A stretch of 58,382 nt of DNA from IMG/VR virus record IMGVR_UViG_3300036792_000539, positions 1-58,382 of that record; one strand, given 5' to 3'. The position numbers were made by a program, and so were the translations under genes. Shown piece after piece: positions 52,072-58,079 of this stretch (position 1 is the first letter of the stretch; every line of letters begins with the position of its first letter). Source of the DNA: a virus. The notes below the pieces were generated by a model. The model saw nothing but the letters and a program-made list of their open reading frames with translations. It had not been told where the DNA came from and searched no databases.

Positions 52072-53017
52072 GCAGTAAGGTTTTGAGTAGGTGGTTGCAG
52101 TCGGCATGGGCAGCCCAACCGTAATAGGATGCGACCGATTGAAGGGTCAGTCGACGCGCAACCATGCGCGCAAAATTCTTCTTGATGGATTTGCGAAGAA
52201 GCGTATGGGTAAGAAAGAACCGGTATCCGACAAAGTCGATGCCCCGGGCGGCGACGGGAAAGACCTGGTAATTGGCTTTCAGCTGCAGGCGCAAGTGGAC
52301 TTCGAGGTACTGGCGGATCTCGCCCAGCAACCGGTGCAGCGACGGCTTATTCGGGGCCAGGAAAACCATGTCATCCAGGTAGCGGAAATAATGCCGGACC
52401 AGCTTTTCTTCTTTCAGCCAGTGGTCAAAATAGGTCAGGTAAAAATTGGCGAAGTACTGCGACAGGTAGTTGCCGATCGGAAGACCCGGAGCGCTTTCGA
52501 TGATCTCGTCGAGGAGCCACAATAGATCAGGATCCTTGAATTTGCGGCGAAGCAGCCCTTTGAGGACGTTATGGCTGACCGAGGGGTAGAACTTGCGGAT
52601 ATCGAGCTTAAGACAATAGCGGGTCGCTTCTGGGTCGCGGAGGGCCCTTTTAACAGCCCTGGCGGCGCCGTGGATCCCGCGGCCGCGGATGCAGCTATAG
52701 CTATCGGCCGTATAGACGGCCCGGAAAATGGGCTCGAGGATGTTCAGGACCGCATGATGCAGAATGCGGTCAGGGAAATACGGCAGCCGGAAGATCTCGC
52801 GCTCTTTGGGCTCGTAGATCTTAAAGGTAATATAGGGGGATGTTTGGTAGGTCTTCGTCAGAAGCATTTGCTGAAGGCTAAGGAGGTTGGACTCAGCGCT
52901 CACCAGGTGCGCCTTCACGCCCGGCTGATGACTTTTGCCCTTGCGGGCCTTTTGGTCGGCCAGCCGGAGGTTATCCAGGCTGCAGATCTTCTCGTATAAC
53001 TGACCGATGCGCTTCAT
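51791..53017 (-). CDS. Diversity-generating retroelement reverse transcriptase
   Basis: A reverse transcriptase of 408 codons. The palm has the catalytic Asp139 in KLDIRKFYPS and YLDD at 213-216. The diagnostic DGR motif is IGNYLSQ at 181-187 ([LIV]GxxxSQ in place of the usual QGxxxSP), which is linked with adenine-selective infidelity. GYRFF (264-268) follows, and a thumb-like helix ends near residue 315. Residues 317-408 read Arg/Asp/Pro-rich nonsense and overlap the 96-aa gene, so the functional RT probably ends near 316. It starts directly after the template repeat and would copy the TR RNA into mutagenised cDNA. Confidence 0.95.
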   Translation of the reverse strand: MKRIGQLYEKICSLDNLRLADQKARKGKSHQPGVKAHLVSAESNLLSLQQMLLTKTYQTSPYITFKIYEPKEREIFRLPYFPDRILHHAVLNILEPIFRAVYTADSYSCIRGRGIHGAARAVKRALRDPEATRYCLKLDIRKFYPSVSHNVLKGLLRRKFKDPDLLWLLDEIIESAPGLPIGNYLSQYFANFYLTYFDHWLKEEKLVRHYFRYLDDMVFLAPNKPSLHRLLGEIRQYLEVHLRLQLKANYQVFPVAARGIDFVGYRFFLTHTLLRKSIKKNFARMVARRLTLQSVASYYGWAAHADCNHLLKTLLHEKFQGIRDQAGPERIRGRQNQDRQDPQPVNHGRSLQDREIQVRRRSPGLADPDRGDAARHFYRISDAAGDDRTGAKGSLPLPDNDRKRERTL

Positions 53018-53110
53018 CCTTTGCTGTTGGGGGCCCGCGTTCGCACATACAGCGCTACCGGCGGACCCGGTTTAAGAGACATTTTTTGCCATGCGGGCAA
53101 GGCTTGCGAG

Positions 53111-53123
53111 AACGATGATCGTT
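53111..53123. repeat. Perfect 13-nt inverted repeat beside the template repeat
   Basis: AACGAT-G-ATCGTT is palindromic around one base and starts 4 bases past the 3' border of the TR (coding sense). TTGC/GCAA lies around it and could extend the stem with a bulge. DGR RNA and target DNA often need hairpins near the repeats, so this is a candidate structure for cDNA priming or RNA recognition. Confidence 0.55.
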
Positions 53124-53127
53124 GCAA

Positions 53128-53194
53128 ATGCTGGGAGCTGCCGGTCGTGTTCGTGATGTCGTAGTTCGAATCGTTGAACCGGAAACTGGAACCA
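53128..53194 (-). repeat. DGR template repeat (TR)
   Basis: A 67-bp invariant donor sequence between the RT gene (starting 53017) and the stop of the first target gene (53231). Read on the minus strand it is rich in AAC and other A-containing codons: the in-frame translation near its centre is FRFNDSNYDITNTTG. Ungapped alignment with the two copies shows 12 (VR1) and 13 (VR2) substitutions, all 25 at template adenines; every G, C and T is kept. This is the defining mark of a DGR template. Confidence 0.95.
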
Positions 53195-53226
53195 CCCGCT
53201 CCGCCCTCGCGCCGCCTGTATCAGGA

Positions 53227-53240
53227 CCTGCTAAAGCAGG
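53227..53240. repeat. Hairpin at the stop codon of the first target gene
   Basis: CCTGC-TTTA-GCAGG, a perfect 5-bp stem with a 4-base loop, contains the stop codon of the VR1 gene and lies 66 bases after VR1. In the Bordetella phage DGR a hairpin or cruciform past the variable repeat promotes retrohoming; this is a candidate equivalent. Confidence 0.45.
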
Positions 53241-53713
53241 AACCGGTTATAGTGATCCAAGAACTGGGTTCCGACATAGTCGCTGATTCGCTTGGAGCAA
53301 AGGCGGAGCCGGGAGCCGCCGGTCGTGAGCGTGAGGGCGTAGTCCGAAACGAGGAACCGGAAACCGGAACCAGTGTGGACAAAATAGGGCGCCCATTTTT
53401 GCTGATTGTTATTCGGCGACCAGTCCCATTCCCATCCGGGAGGAAGGAACGCTTCTATCACTACCTTGAGCTGCTTATAGGCGATCTCATCAGACGTTCC
53501 GCTGTTCAGCTCCATATCCTGTGGATCATCGCCGGTGATCCGGCACGCCGCCTCAAAAGAGGGCACGAGCGGGATAATGTAATCCTCCCATTCCTTGATA
53601 TTGGTGTAAAAGGGAGAGCCGCCGAATAAATTATTTAGTGTAATTAAACCACCTTCGTCAGCCTCCTTATAGGCTTGCAAGACTTTTTCTTTTGGAATTT
53701 GAATCATATCCAT
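53231..53713 (-). CDS. DGR target protein 1 (variable protein), 160 aa
   Basis: A 160-residue soluble protein. The N-terminal 80 residues are helical. Residues 93-112 are Trp/Asn-rich (PGWEWDWSPNNNQQKWAPYF), followed by the variable segment (about 114-136: GFRFLVSDYALTLTTGGSR) and a helical end (YVGTQFLDHYNRFLL). Ten residues of the variable segment differ from the template translation: 117, 121, 122, 124, 126, 127, 129, 133, 135 and 136. It has no signal or membrane segment and lies between the RecE-like gene and the TR, so the diversified product acts inside the cell or is carried in the virion. I recall similar hypothetical proteins across Bacteroidetes, ending with GSRLC and Y-x-G-x-Q-F, of unknown function. 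Confidence 0.85.
   Translation of the reverse strand: MDMIQIPKEKVLQAYKEADEGGLITLNNLFGGSPFYTNIKEWEDYIIPLVPSFEAACRITGDDPQDMELNSGTSDEIAYKQLKVVIEAFLPPGWEWDWSPNNNQQKWAPYFVHTGSGFRFLVSDYALTLTTGGSRLRLCSKRISDYVGTQFLDHYNRFLL
53307..53372 (-). repeat. DGR variable repeat 1 (VR1)
   Basis: A 66-bp copy of TR positions 53129-53194 (offset 178) within the 160-aa gene. The 12 differences are all at template A on the coding strand, giving C, G and T as replacements. Examples are AAC to CTC, GAT to GTT, AAC to GAC and ATC to CTC. The homology ends sharply on both sides. Confidence 0.95.
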
Positions 53714-53732
53714 CGTTTGAATTTTAGCGTGT

Positions 53733-54404
53733 TCATGCGGCGCCCATCAGGCTTCCGAACAGCGTCGCATATTTAAAAGCCAGATCCTGGTATTGCGCTT
53801 TGCCTTCCTGGTAGTTGGCATCGCCTCGCCGGATCGGAACCTGGAAGACCCGGCAATTTTTTTTGCTGATCCCAATCAGCATATCGCGATCGACCCCTTC
53901 GATATCCATGTACCAGGCGCGTTGGCGGAAATATTCGAAGTAGTGGCAAGCCTCTTCGAATTGCTTCTGCGTCTCGGCCGTCGTGCTTTTGATGTCGCCG
54001 GAGATCTGGAGCTTCGGCATGGCGAAGAGGTCCCATTTGCACCGGACATCCAGCAGGAACCGGACGCCAGCATATTCGACTGGAAAGCCTCTTCGGATGC
54101 TGACCTTTTGGAACTCCGAATTTTGGGCCAGCAGCTTGCAAAAGGGTACCCGGTAAAAAGCCTTCTTCATTTCCTCGGCGAGTTCGAAATCTCCTCGGGT
54201 GTATTGATTTCCCGCACAGGTATACCGGAAGTAGTTCACCTTATGCGGCTCGGTGATCATGCAATCGATCAGGGTACCGAACCGGTAAGCGGCCTCCTTA
54301 TCGTAGCGAAGGATCTCCGGCTCCCAATAGCGCTTTAGATCGGAGAGATCGCTATTGCTCACCTCCGGCCGGCCGTAGTAGGGATCATTGACTTCCTCGA
54401 TCAT
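53733..54404 (-). CDS. RecE-like PD-(D/E)XK nuclease
   Basis: A 223-residue nuclease of the PDDEXK-like (DUF3799/RecE) group. Motifs in order are GTLIDCMI (43-50), Asp119 in FLLDV, GDIKST (136-141) with the D-x-K pair, and the helix segment FRQRAWY (159-165) that resembles the Q-x3-Y of lambda-exonuclease types. It would chew 5' ends of double-stranded breaks to expose single strands for RecT, encoded upstream in the same operon, in single-strand annealing of phage DNA. Confidence 0.8.
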   Translation of the reverse strand: MIEEVNDPYYGRPEVSNSDLSDLKRYWEPEILRYDKEAAYRFGTLIDCMITEPHKVNYFRYTCAGNQYTRGDFELAEEMKKAFYRVPFCKLLAQNSEFQKVSIRRGFPVEYAGVRFLLDVRCKWDLFAMPKLQISGDIKSTTAETQKQFEEACHYFEYFRQRAWYMDIEGVDRDMLIGISKKNCRVFQVPIRRGDANYQEGKAQYQDLAFKYATLFGSLMGAA

Positions 54405-54631
54405 AGAAGCGGTGATTTAGAAATTCCTGTCCGTTGTTCCATTTCGATCAAGCGTTCCAGGCGATCACGCGGTCCAACGGATGTTTCATTGATATTCCTG
54501 GCCAGCTTCAGGGCGTCCTCAACGAACCAGGTGATCTCCTCCCGGACGCGGCGCCGGGTCAATTCCTCCGGTACTGTTGTTTGCCGCGCATGAGTAATGC
54601 AGCGCTCAACGACATTGTCTATCCGGCTCAT
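54401..54631 (-). CDS. Hypothetical protein of the recombination operon, 76 aa
   Basis: A 76-residue charged protein (MSRIDNVVERCITHARQTTV, VEDALKLARNINETSVGPRD). It begins with an ATGA overlap on the coiled-coil gene and overlaps the RecE-like start by 4 bases, so it belongs to the recombination unit. No family recognised. Confidence 0.55.
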   Translation of the reverse strand: MSRIDNVVERCITHARQTTVPEELTRRRVREEITWFVEDALKLARNINETSVGPRDRLERLIEMEQRTGISKSPLL

Positions 54632-56154
54632 GCCTCCTCCTTGTTTTTTTCTTTCCGGTTCACAGCCTTGACATCCAGTTCATAGCGCAGATATTCGCTC
54701 TGGATCCGTTCGCCGGATTTCTTGTCCGTATCTTTGGCCGCCGTCTCGCAGAACGTCTTCATCGACTCCAGCTTTACGGATGCCATTTTATCAACCGCCA
54801 TCTTGCAGCCCTTGTGCTGGTACCAAAATTGGAAGATCTGAACCCATCCTGCCGGATGCAGTACGGTGATCTCATATCCTTTCCGGGATTCGGGCCCATC
54901 GTCTACCAGGCTGGCCGCAGCCTGATCGAAGAGCGTGCCGGCGATCAGCGAAGAGGTTGTCAGCTCCGCGGTCTGTCGGTTCTTTTCCTCGGCCGCTTCG
55001 CGCTCCCGCTGGAGTTTCTCCTTTTCCTGGCGTTCGCGTTCCAGTTTTTCATTTTCCAGCCGGTCATTCTCGGCTTGCAAGGCGGCGAGACGTTCGTTTT
55101 CCCGCTGCTGGTCTTCCTCGCGCTTCTTCCGATTGATTTCAGCCTCCTGGCGCGCTTTGGCTGCCTCGGCCTCGAGTCGCTTCCTTTCCTGCGCATTGGC
55201 CCGGGCAATGTTCGCCTGACGCTGTTCTTCGGCTTTCCTGGCCGCCTCTTCTTCCTGTTGGCGTTTCAGTTGCGCCTGGTAGCGCGCCTTTTCGGCTTCG
55301 CGCGCCAGTCGGGCGAGCTCCGCCGCTTCCTCGAATTGCTGCCGCAGCGCCGGCAGCCGCTCGATGAGCGACTGTTTGAGCTCCTCCATCTCCTGGTCGT
55401 GCCGGGCGATCCAGCTATCAAAATCATAGTCTTCATGTGCTTTAATGCGGGCCGTGTTAATCTGCTCTTCGGCTAATTTGGGAAAGACAGGTAGTTCGTA
55501 GCGCAGCACCTCGCCCAATTTGGTGCGCACGAAAGCGGTCGACGCCTGTTTCAGGTTCTCTGCACTTTGGTCAAATCCCTCCGCAGCGATCGCATTGAAG
55601 GAATCCATCCATTTCTGCCGTTTATTGAAAAGATAGCCCGTCAGCAGGTCGCCGATCTTTTGGGTGACCCAGCCGATCAGCCGGGCCTTCTCCTTTTCGA
55701 TCTCCGCTTTTCGTTCCGCTTCGATCCGCTGGCGCTCCGCCTCCTGGATGCAAAATTTCGCCCAATCGTTGCGAAGGCCCTGGATCTGGGTGATATCGTT
55801 CGGAGCCTTGGAGGCGATATCCAGTTCTGCCTCCAGGCCGGTGAATTGCCGGGAAAGCGCGGTGGCCAGCTGAGTGAAAGGTTCGCGCCGTTCTTTCATC
55901 GTCTTCAGGGTCGTGGAAACTTTGATCAAAAAACCTTTTGCTTGCTCATCGAGCTCGGCCGTCATCTTACCCCCGGCCGCGGCGACCTTCTGCAGGATCC
56001 GCTGCGCGCCGGCCTTCGCACCCATGTTGGACTTTTTATTGGCCTTAAGGATATTGGGGGCATCCTGGAAGATGTTCAGGCTTTCGCGGAACATCACCAC
56101 ATCCTTATCCTCCTGTTCCGGCGAGACGGGTGCCGGCAATTGATTCGTATCCAT
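54628..56154 (-). CDS. Long coiled-coil protein of the recombination operon, 508 aa
   Basis: A 508-residue protein. The N-terminal 120 residues are helical with charged heptads. A coiled coil of Glu/Arg/Gln/Ala stretches (about 255-420: ARLAREAEKARYQAQLKRQQ and many similar repeats) follows. A C-terminal domain (about 430-508: KGYEITVLHPAGWVQIFQFW) has a folded appearance. Coiled-coil proteins of this kind next to RecT occur in Bacteroidetes phages and probably form a scaffold for annealing. The role is inferred. Confidence 0.6.
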   Translation of the reverse strand: MDTNQLPAPVSPEQEDKDVVMFRESLNIFQDAPNILKANKKSNMGAKAGAQRILQKVAAAGGKMTAELDEQAKGFLIKVSTTLKTMKERREPFTQLATALSRQFTGLEAELDIASKAPNDITQIQGLRNDWAKFCIQEAERQRIEAERKAEIEKEKARLIGWVTQKIGDLLTGYLFNKRQKWMDSFNAIAAEGFDQSAENLKQASTAFVRTKLGEVLRYELPVFPKLAEEQINTARIKAHEDYDFDSWIARHDQEMEELKQSLIERLPALRQQFEEAAELARLAREAEKARYQAQLKRQQEEEAARKAEEQRQANIARANAQERKRLEAEAAKARQEAEINRKKREEDQQRENERLAALQAENDRLENEKLERERQEKEKLQREREAAEEKNRQTAELTTSSLIAGTLFDQAAASLVDDGPESRKGYEITVLHPAGWVQIFQFWYQHKGCKMAVDKMASVKLESMKTFCETAAKDTDKKSGERIQSEYLRYELDVKAVNRKEKNKEEA

Positions 56155-56177
56155 TTTATTCGCAGATTATTAAATGA

Positions 56178-57101
56178 TTAATAGGGTTGATCCGGATCGT
56201 CATCGAAGCTGACCGTGCGACCATTCAGCTTCGATTCGTGAGCGGAGTGAGAAGGAACCACAGCAGCCGGTTGTTGCGCGGTAGGCGAAGCGTTCTCCGG
56301 ACTGAATGGTTTGGTAGAGTTTGCAATTACCTCCGGACGCACCGGCGCGCCAGAAGGCGACTCGTCGTCGACATCCATCTCGACGTCCGTGAACTGCTCC
56401 ACGTTGGCCGGCGTGGTACCAATAGCCCAATGCTTCGCCTTACAGGCGTGAAGGGTGATCTTGGTCTTGAGGAATTCCGGTTGAGGTTGCTGTGAGCCGT
56501 TGTGGTTCCAATTGGGGCCGTCCTTCATCTCCGATTTCTGCCGCCAGGATTCCCAATCGCTCTTGCGGAAGGTGGCGAATAGATCCCTGCCATTCTCATC
56601 CAGCTCAAAGCGGATGTAGCCTGCGATGATGATATCGGTCTGGAAGTTCTCCTGGTGGCGCAGGACCCGACCTTTCTCCACCTGGTAGATATCGCCCTGA
56701 TAAACCAGGACGGGCTTGTCGGCACTGAGGATCTGGCCGGAGCGCTTCAGCTTGCGGATATAGGCGCCGGCTTGCCGCTGCAGAACGGCCTTGCCGCCGC
56801 GGGGAACAATATAGACCTCGTCATCGGCGGGATCGAGGCTGTATCCATTGACGGCCGCGGTCGCGAACACGGCATAAAGGCTGAAGGGATCGCAGTTGCG
56901 CAGCTTCTCGCTGGCGGAAAGTATCTGCTTGAAATGGATGACATTTCTATGGTACATCATATCGCCCACCTTTTCGCGGTGGCAGGCGTTGTAGTTACGG
57001 ATGTATCGGTCACGCACGAAGTCGAGCTCACCGATCGCCGCAGGAGGCGTATTGGCAAGGACCTGCGTGATGCTGTTTTGCGAATTTGTTACGTTTGACA
57101 T
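56178..57101 (-). CDS. recT: RecT-family single-strand annealing protein
   Basis: A 307-residue protein of the RecT/Erf-type annealing family. The core (about 30-230) has the expected segments: FKQILSASEKLRNCDPFSLY, AVFATAAVNGYSLDPADDEV, YIVPRGGKAVLQRQAGAYIR and DIYQVEKGRVLRHQ. A Ser/Pro/Asn-rich tail follows, ending FDDDPDQPY. RecT binds single strands and pairs complementary ends. It is first in the recombination operon, behind a terminator-like hairpin that may attenuate it. Confidence 0.9.
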   Translation of the reverse strand: MSNVTNSQNSITQVLANTPPAAIGELDFVRDRYIRNYNACHREKVGDMMYHRNVIHFKQILSASEKLRNCDPFSLYAVFATAAVNGYSLDPADDEVYIVPRGGKAVLQRQAGAYIRKLKRSGQILSADKPVLVYQGDIYQVEKGRVLRHQENFQTDIIIAGYIRFELDENGRDLFATFRKSDWESWRQKSEMKDGPNWNHNGSQQPQPEFLKTKITLHACKAKHWAIGTTPANVEQFTDVEMDVDDESPSGAPVRPEVIANSTKPFSPENASPTAQQPAAVVPSHSAHESKLNGRTVSFDDDPDQPY

Positions 57102-57126
57102 ATATAAGACTTGTTTTCGCTGTTAG

Positions 57127-57156
57127 AAAAATGGGGCCGGGCTCAACTCCGGCCCC
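57127..57156 (-). terminator. Terminator / attenuator before recT
   Basis: GGGGCCGG (57133-57140), 8-base loop, CCGGCCCC (57149-57156): a perfect 8-bp GC stem, followed by five T on the minus strand. It stops transcripts arriving from the 27-aa gene only 25 bases before the recT start, too little room for an ordinary promoter; attenuation or antitermination is likely. Confidence 0.75.
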
Positions 57157-57185
57157 TACTTCACTTAAAACTGGATCCAAAACCG

Positions 57186-57269
57186 TTACTCCTGGTCCTT
57201 CTTTTCTTCGTCTTCCTCATCGTCCGGGCCGGCGTAAAGCCTCAGCTCATCGGGAATGTTTGTCTTCAT
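57186..57269 (-). CDS. Candidate micro-protein, 27 aa, acidic
   Basis: An ATG-started frame of 27 codons (MKTNIPDELRLYAGPDDEED, then EEKKDQE) that ends 30 bases before the attenuator hairpin. It could be a leader or anti-CRISPR-like micro-protein. The composition is biased, so it may also be a chance frame. Confidence 0.4.
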   Translation of the reverse strand: MKTNIPDELRLYAGPDDEEDEEKKDQE

Positions 57270-57299
57270 ATTTAAAACCGGGTAACCGTCCCGGCGGGT

Positions 57300-57407
57300 T
57301 TACAAAATGCCGGTCTTTCCCGGCCGCCATCGAGTTACCCATTTCCTTTCCTTCTCGAAACTAGAACGACACGCCGTGGGCTCGGGGGCATAGTCAGTGA
57401 TACGCAT
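57300..57407 (-). CDS. Candidate small protein, 35 aa
   Basis: Starts MRITDYAPEPTACRSSFEKE and ends WRPGKTGIL. It begins 2 bases after the stop of the 49-aa frame (57410), as in coupled small genes. Without homologues it remains tentative. Confidence 0.35.
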   Translation of the reverse strand: MRITDYAPEPTACRSSFEKERKWVTRWRPGKTGIL

Positions 57408-57409
57408 GT

Positions 57410-57559
57410 CTATGGCCAACCTTCAGGGCATTTCTGCCGTGTGCGTATAAAGCAAGTAATATTTGCCTGTGCCGGATCACCTCTCCCTTTCAGGTTGTAG
57501 GCGTGCTTGGAACGCCTCGTTACTTGTGTCCGTCCCTGCACTATTTCTTTCAGGCCCAT
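57410..57559 (-). CDS. Candidate small basic protein, 49 aa
   Basis: Starts MGLKEIVQGRTQVTRRSKHA and carries two Cys and many basic residues, suggesting nucleic acid binding. It and the next two frames may form a small early operon. Tentative. The 147 bases from here to the tRNA-like element hold no gene that I can support. Confidence 0.35.
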   Translation of the reverse strand: MGLKEIVQGRTQVTRRSKHAYNLKGRGDPAQANITCFIRTRQKCPEGWP

Positions 57560-57706
57560 CTAACCACCGATACCGGTGTCGGTGGGGTCCTATAGACGGC
57601 CATTCAGAAATAGACAGCAGGCTCTTAAATATTTTGATCCAAAGAACTTTTTTATAAACCCAGGCTTGGGAACAGGCCCGGCATAACGATTACGTGCCTA
57701 TGAAAG

Positions 57707-57772
57707 TGGAGGAGCAGGGATTCGAACCCTTGTCTGGCGCGCGCCGTCCCTCCGCCTTTCGGATACTCCCCC
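57707..57772 (-). ncRNA. tRNA-like structure without an anticodon arm
   Basis: A 66-nt minus-strand element. GGGGGAG (57772-57766) pairs with CTCCTCC (57714-57708) as a full 7-bp acceptor stem, and a T arm AAGGG-TTCGAAT-CCCTG and discriminator A follow. The D-arm slot holds TCCG-AAAGG-CGGA (5-base loop). The stretch where the anticodon arm should be (19 nt, GC-rich) has no 5-bp stem with a 7-base loop, only a GGC/GCC mini-hairpin. It is too short for a normal tRNA. It may mimic a tRNA end (processing signal, decoy for aminoacylation) or be a decayed tRNA. Confidence 0.55.
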
Positions 57773-57776
57773 ATTA

Positions 57777-57810
57777 GCGGCGGCATCCAATATCATAGTT
57801 TAGCCGCCGC
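57777..57810. repeat. GC hairpin upstream of the tRNA-like element
   Basis: GCGGCGGC (57777-57784) and GCCGCCGC (57803-57810) form a perfect 8-bp stem around 18 bases, 4 bases from the 5' end of the tRNA-like element. It may fold as part of the same RNA or mark its 5' processing site. No gene is visible between 57811 and 57890. Confidence 0.6.
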
Positions 57811-57890
57811 CGGTTAATGTATAAGACCAACAAAGAACTAATCCCGGATTCCGCCGGGCCGTCCGAGGCCGTGTCGTCGCCTCAAGCTTT

Positions 57891-58079
57891 TTATACCGAG
57901 TATCTACCTGACCGGACCAGAATTTCCTGCACCTTCAACCGGGTGCGCCTGTTCAGCTGCTCCCAGTGCGGAAGAAGCGCTTCGGCCGCATCAAAGGCAC
58001 CGGGCACACATATCACCCAATCATACTTCCGCGGGTTATTGACGATATCGATCAATGTTTTCATTGGGGCGTTATACAT
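57891..58079 (-). CDS. Hypothetical protein after target gene 2, 62 aa
   Basis: A 62-residue protein (MYNAPMKTLIDIVNNPRKYD, AAEALLPHWEQLNRRTRLKV). The ATG follows directly on the stop of the second variable gene (TGA-ATG), so both are one transcription unit. It could be a partner of the variable protein. No family recognised. Confidence 0.55.
   Translation of the reverse strand: MYNAPMKTLIDIVNNPRKYDWVICVPGAFDAAEALLPHWEQLNRRTRLKVQEILVRSGRYSV

Noticed and set aside
53030-53230. Possible protein encoded by the template repeat itself
   Set aside because: The in-frame reading through the TR has no start codon after the preceding TGA, so it is treated as non-coding template RNA, even though it ends at the RT start.
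53174-53629. Forward open frame across VR1 and the template
   Set aside because: Antisense to the target gene. The substitution bias is meaningful only on the minus strand, in frame with the variable protein.
57260-57772. tmRNA gene
   Set aside because: The acceptor-stem halves lie only 66 nt apart and there is no mRNA-like tag frame or pseudoknot region between them.
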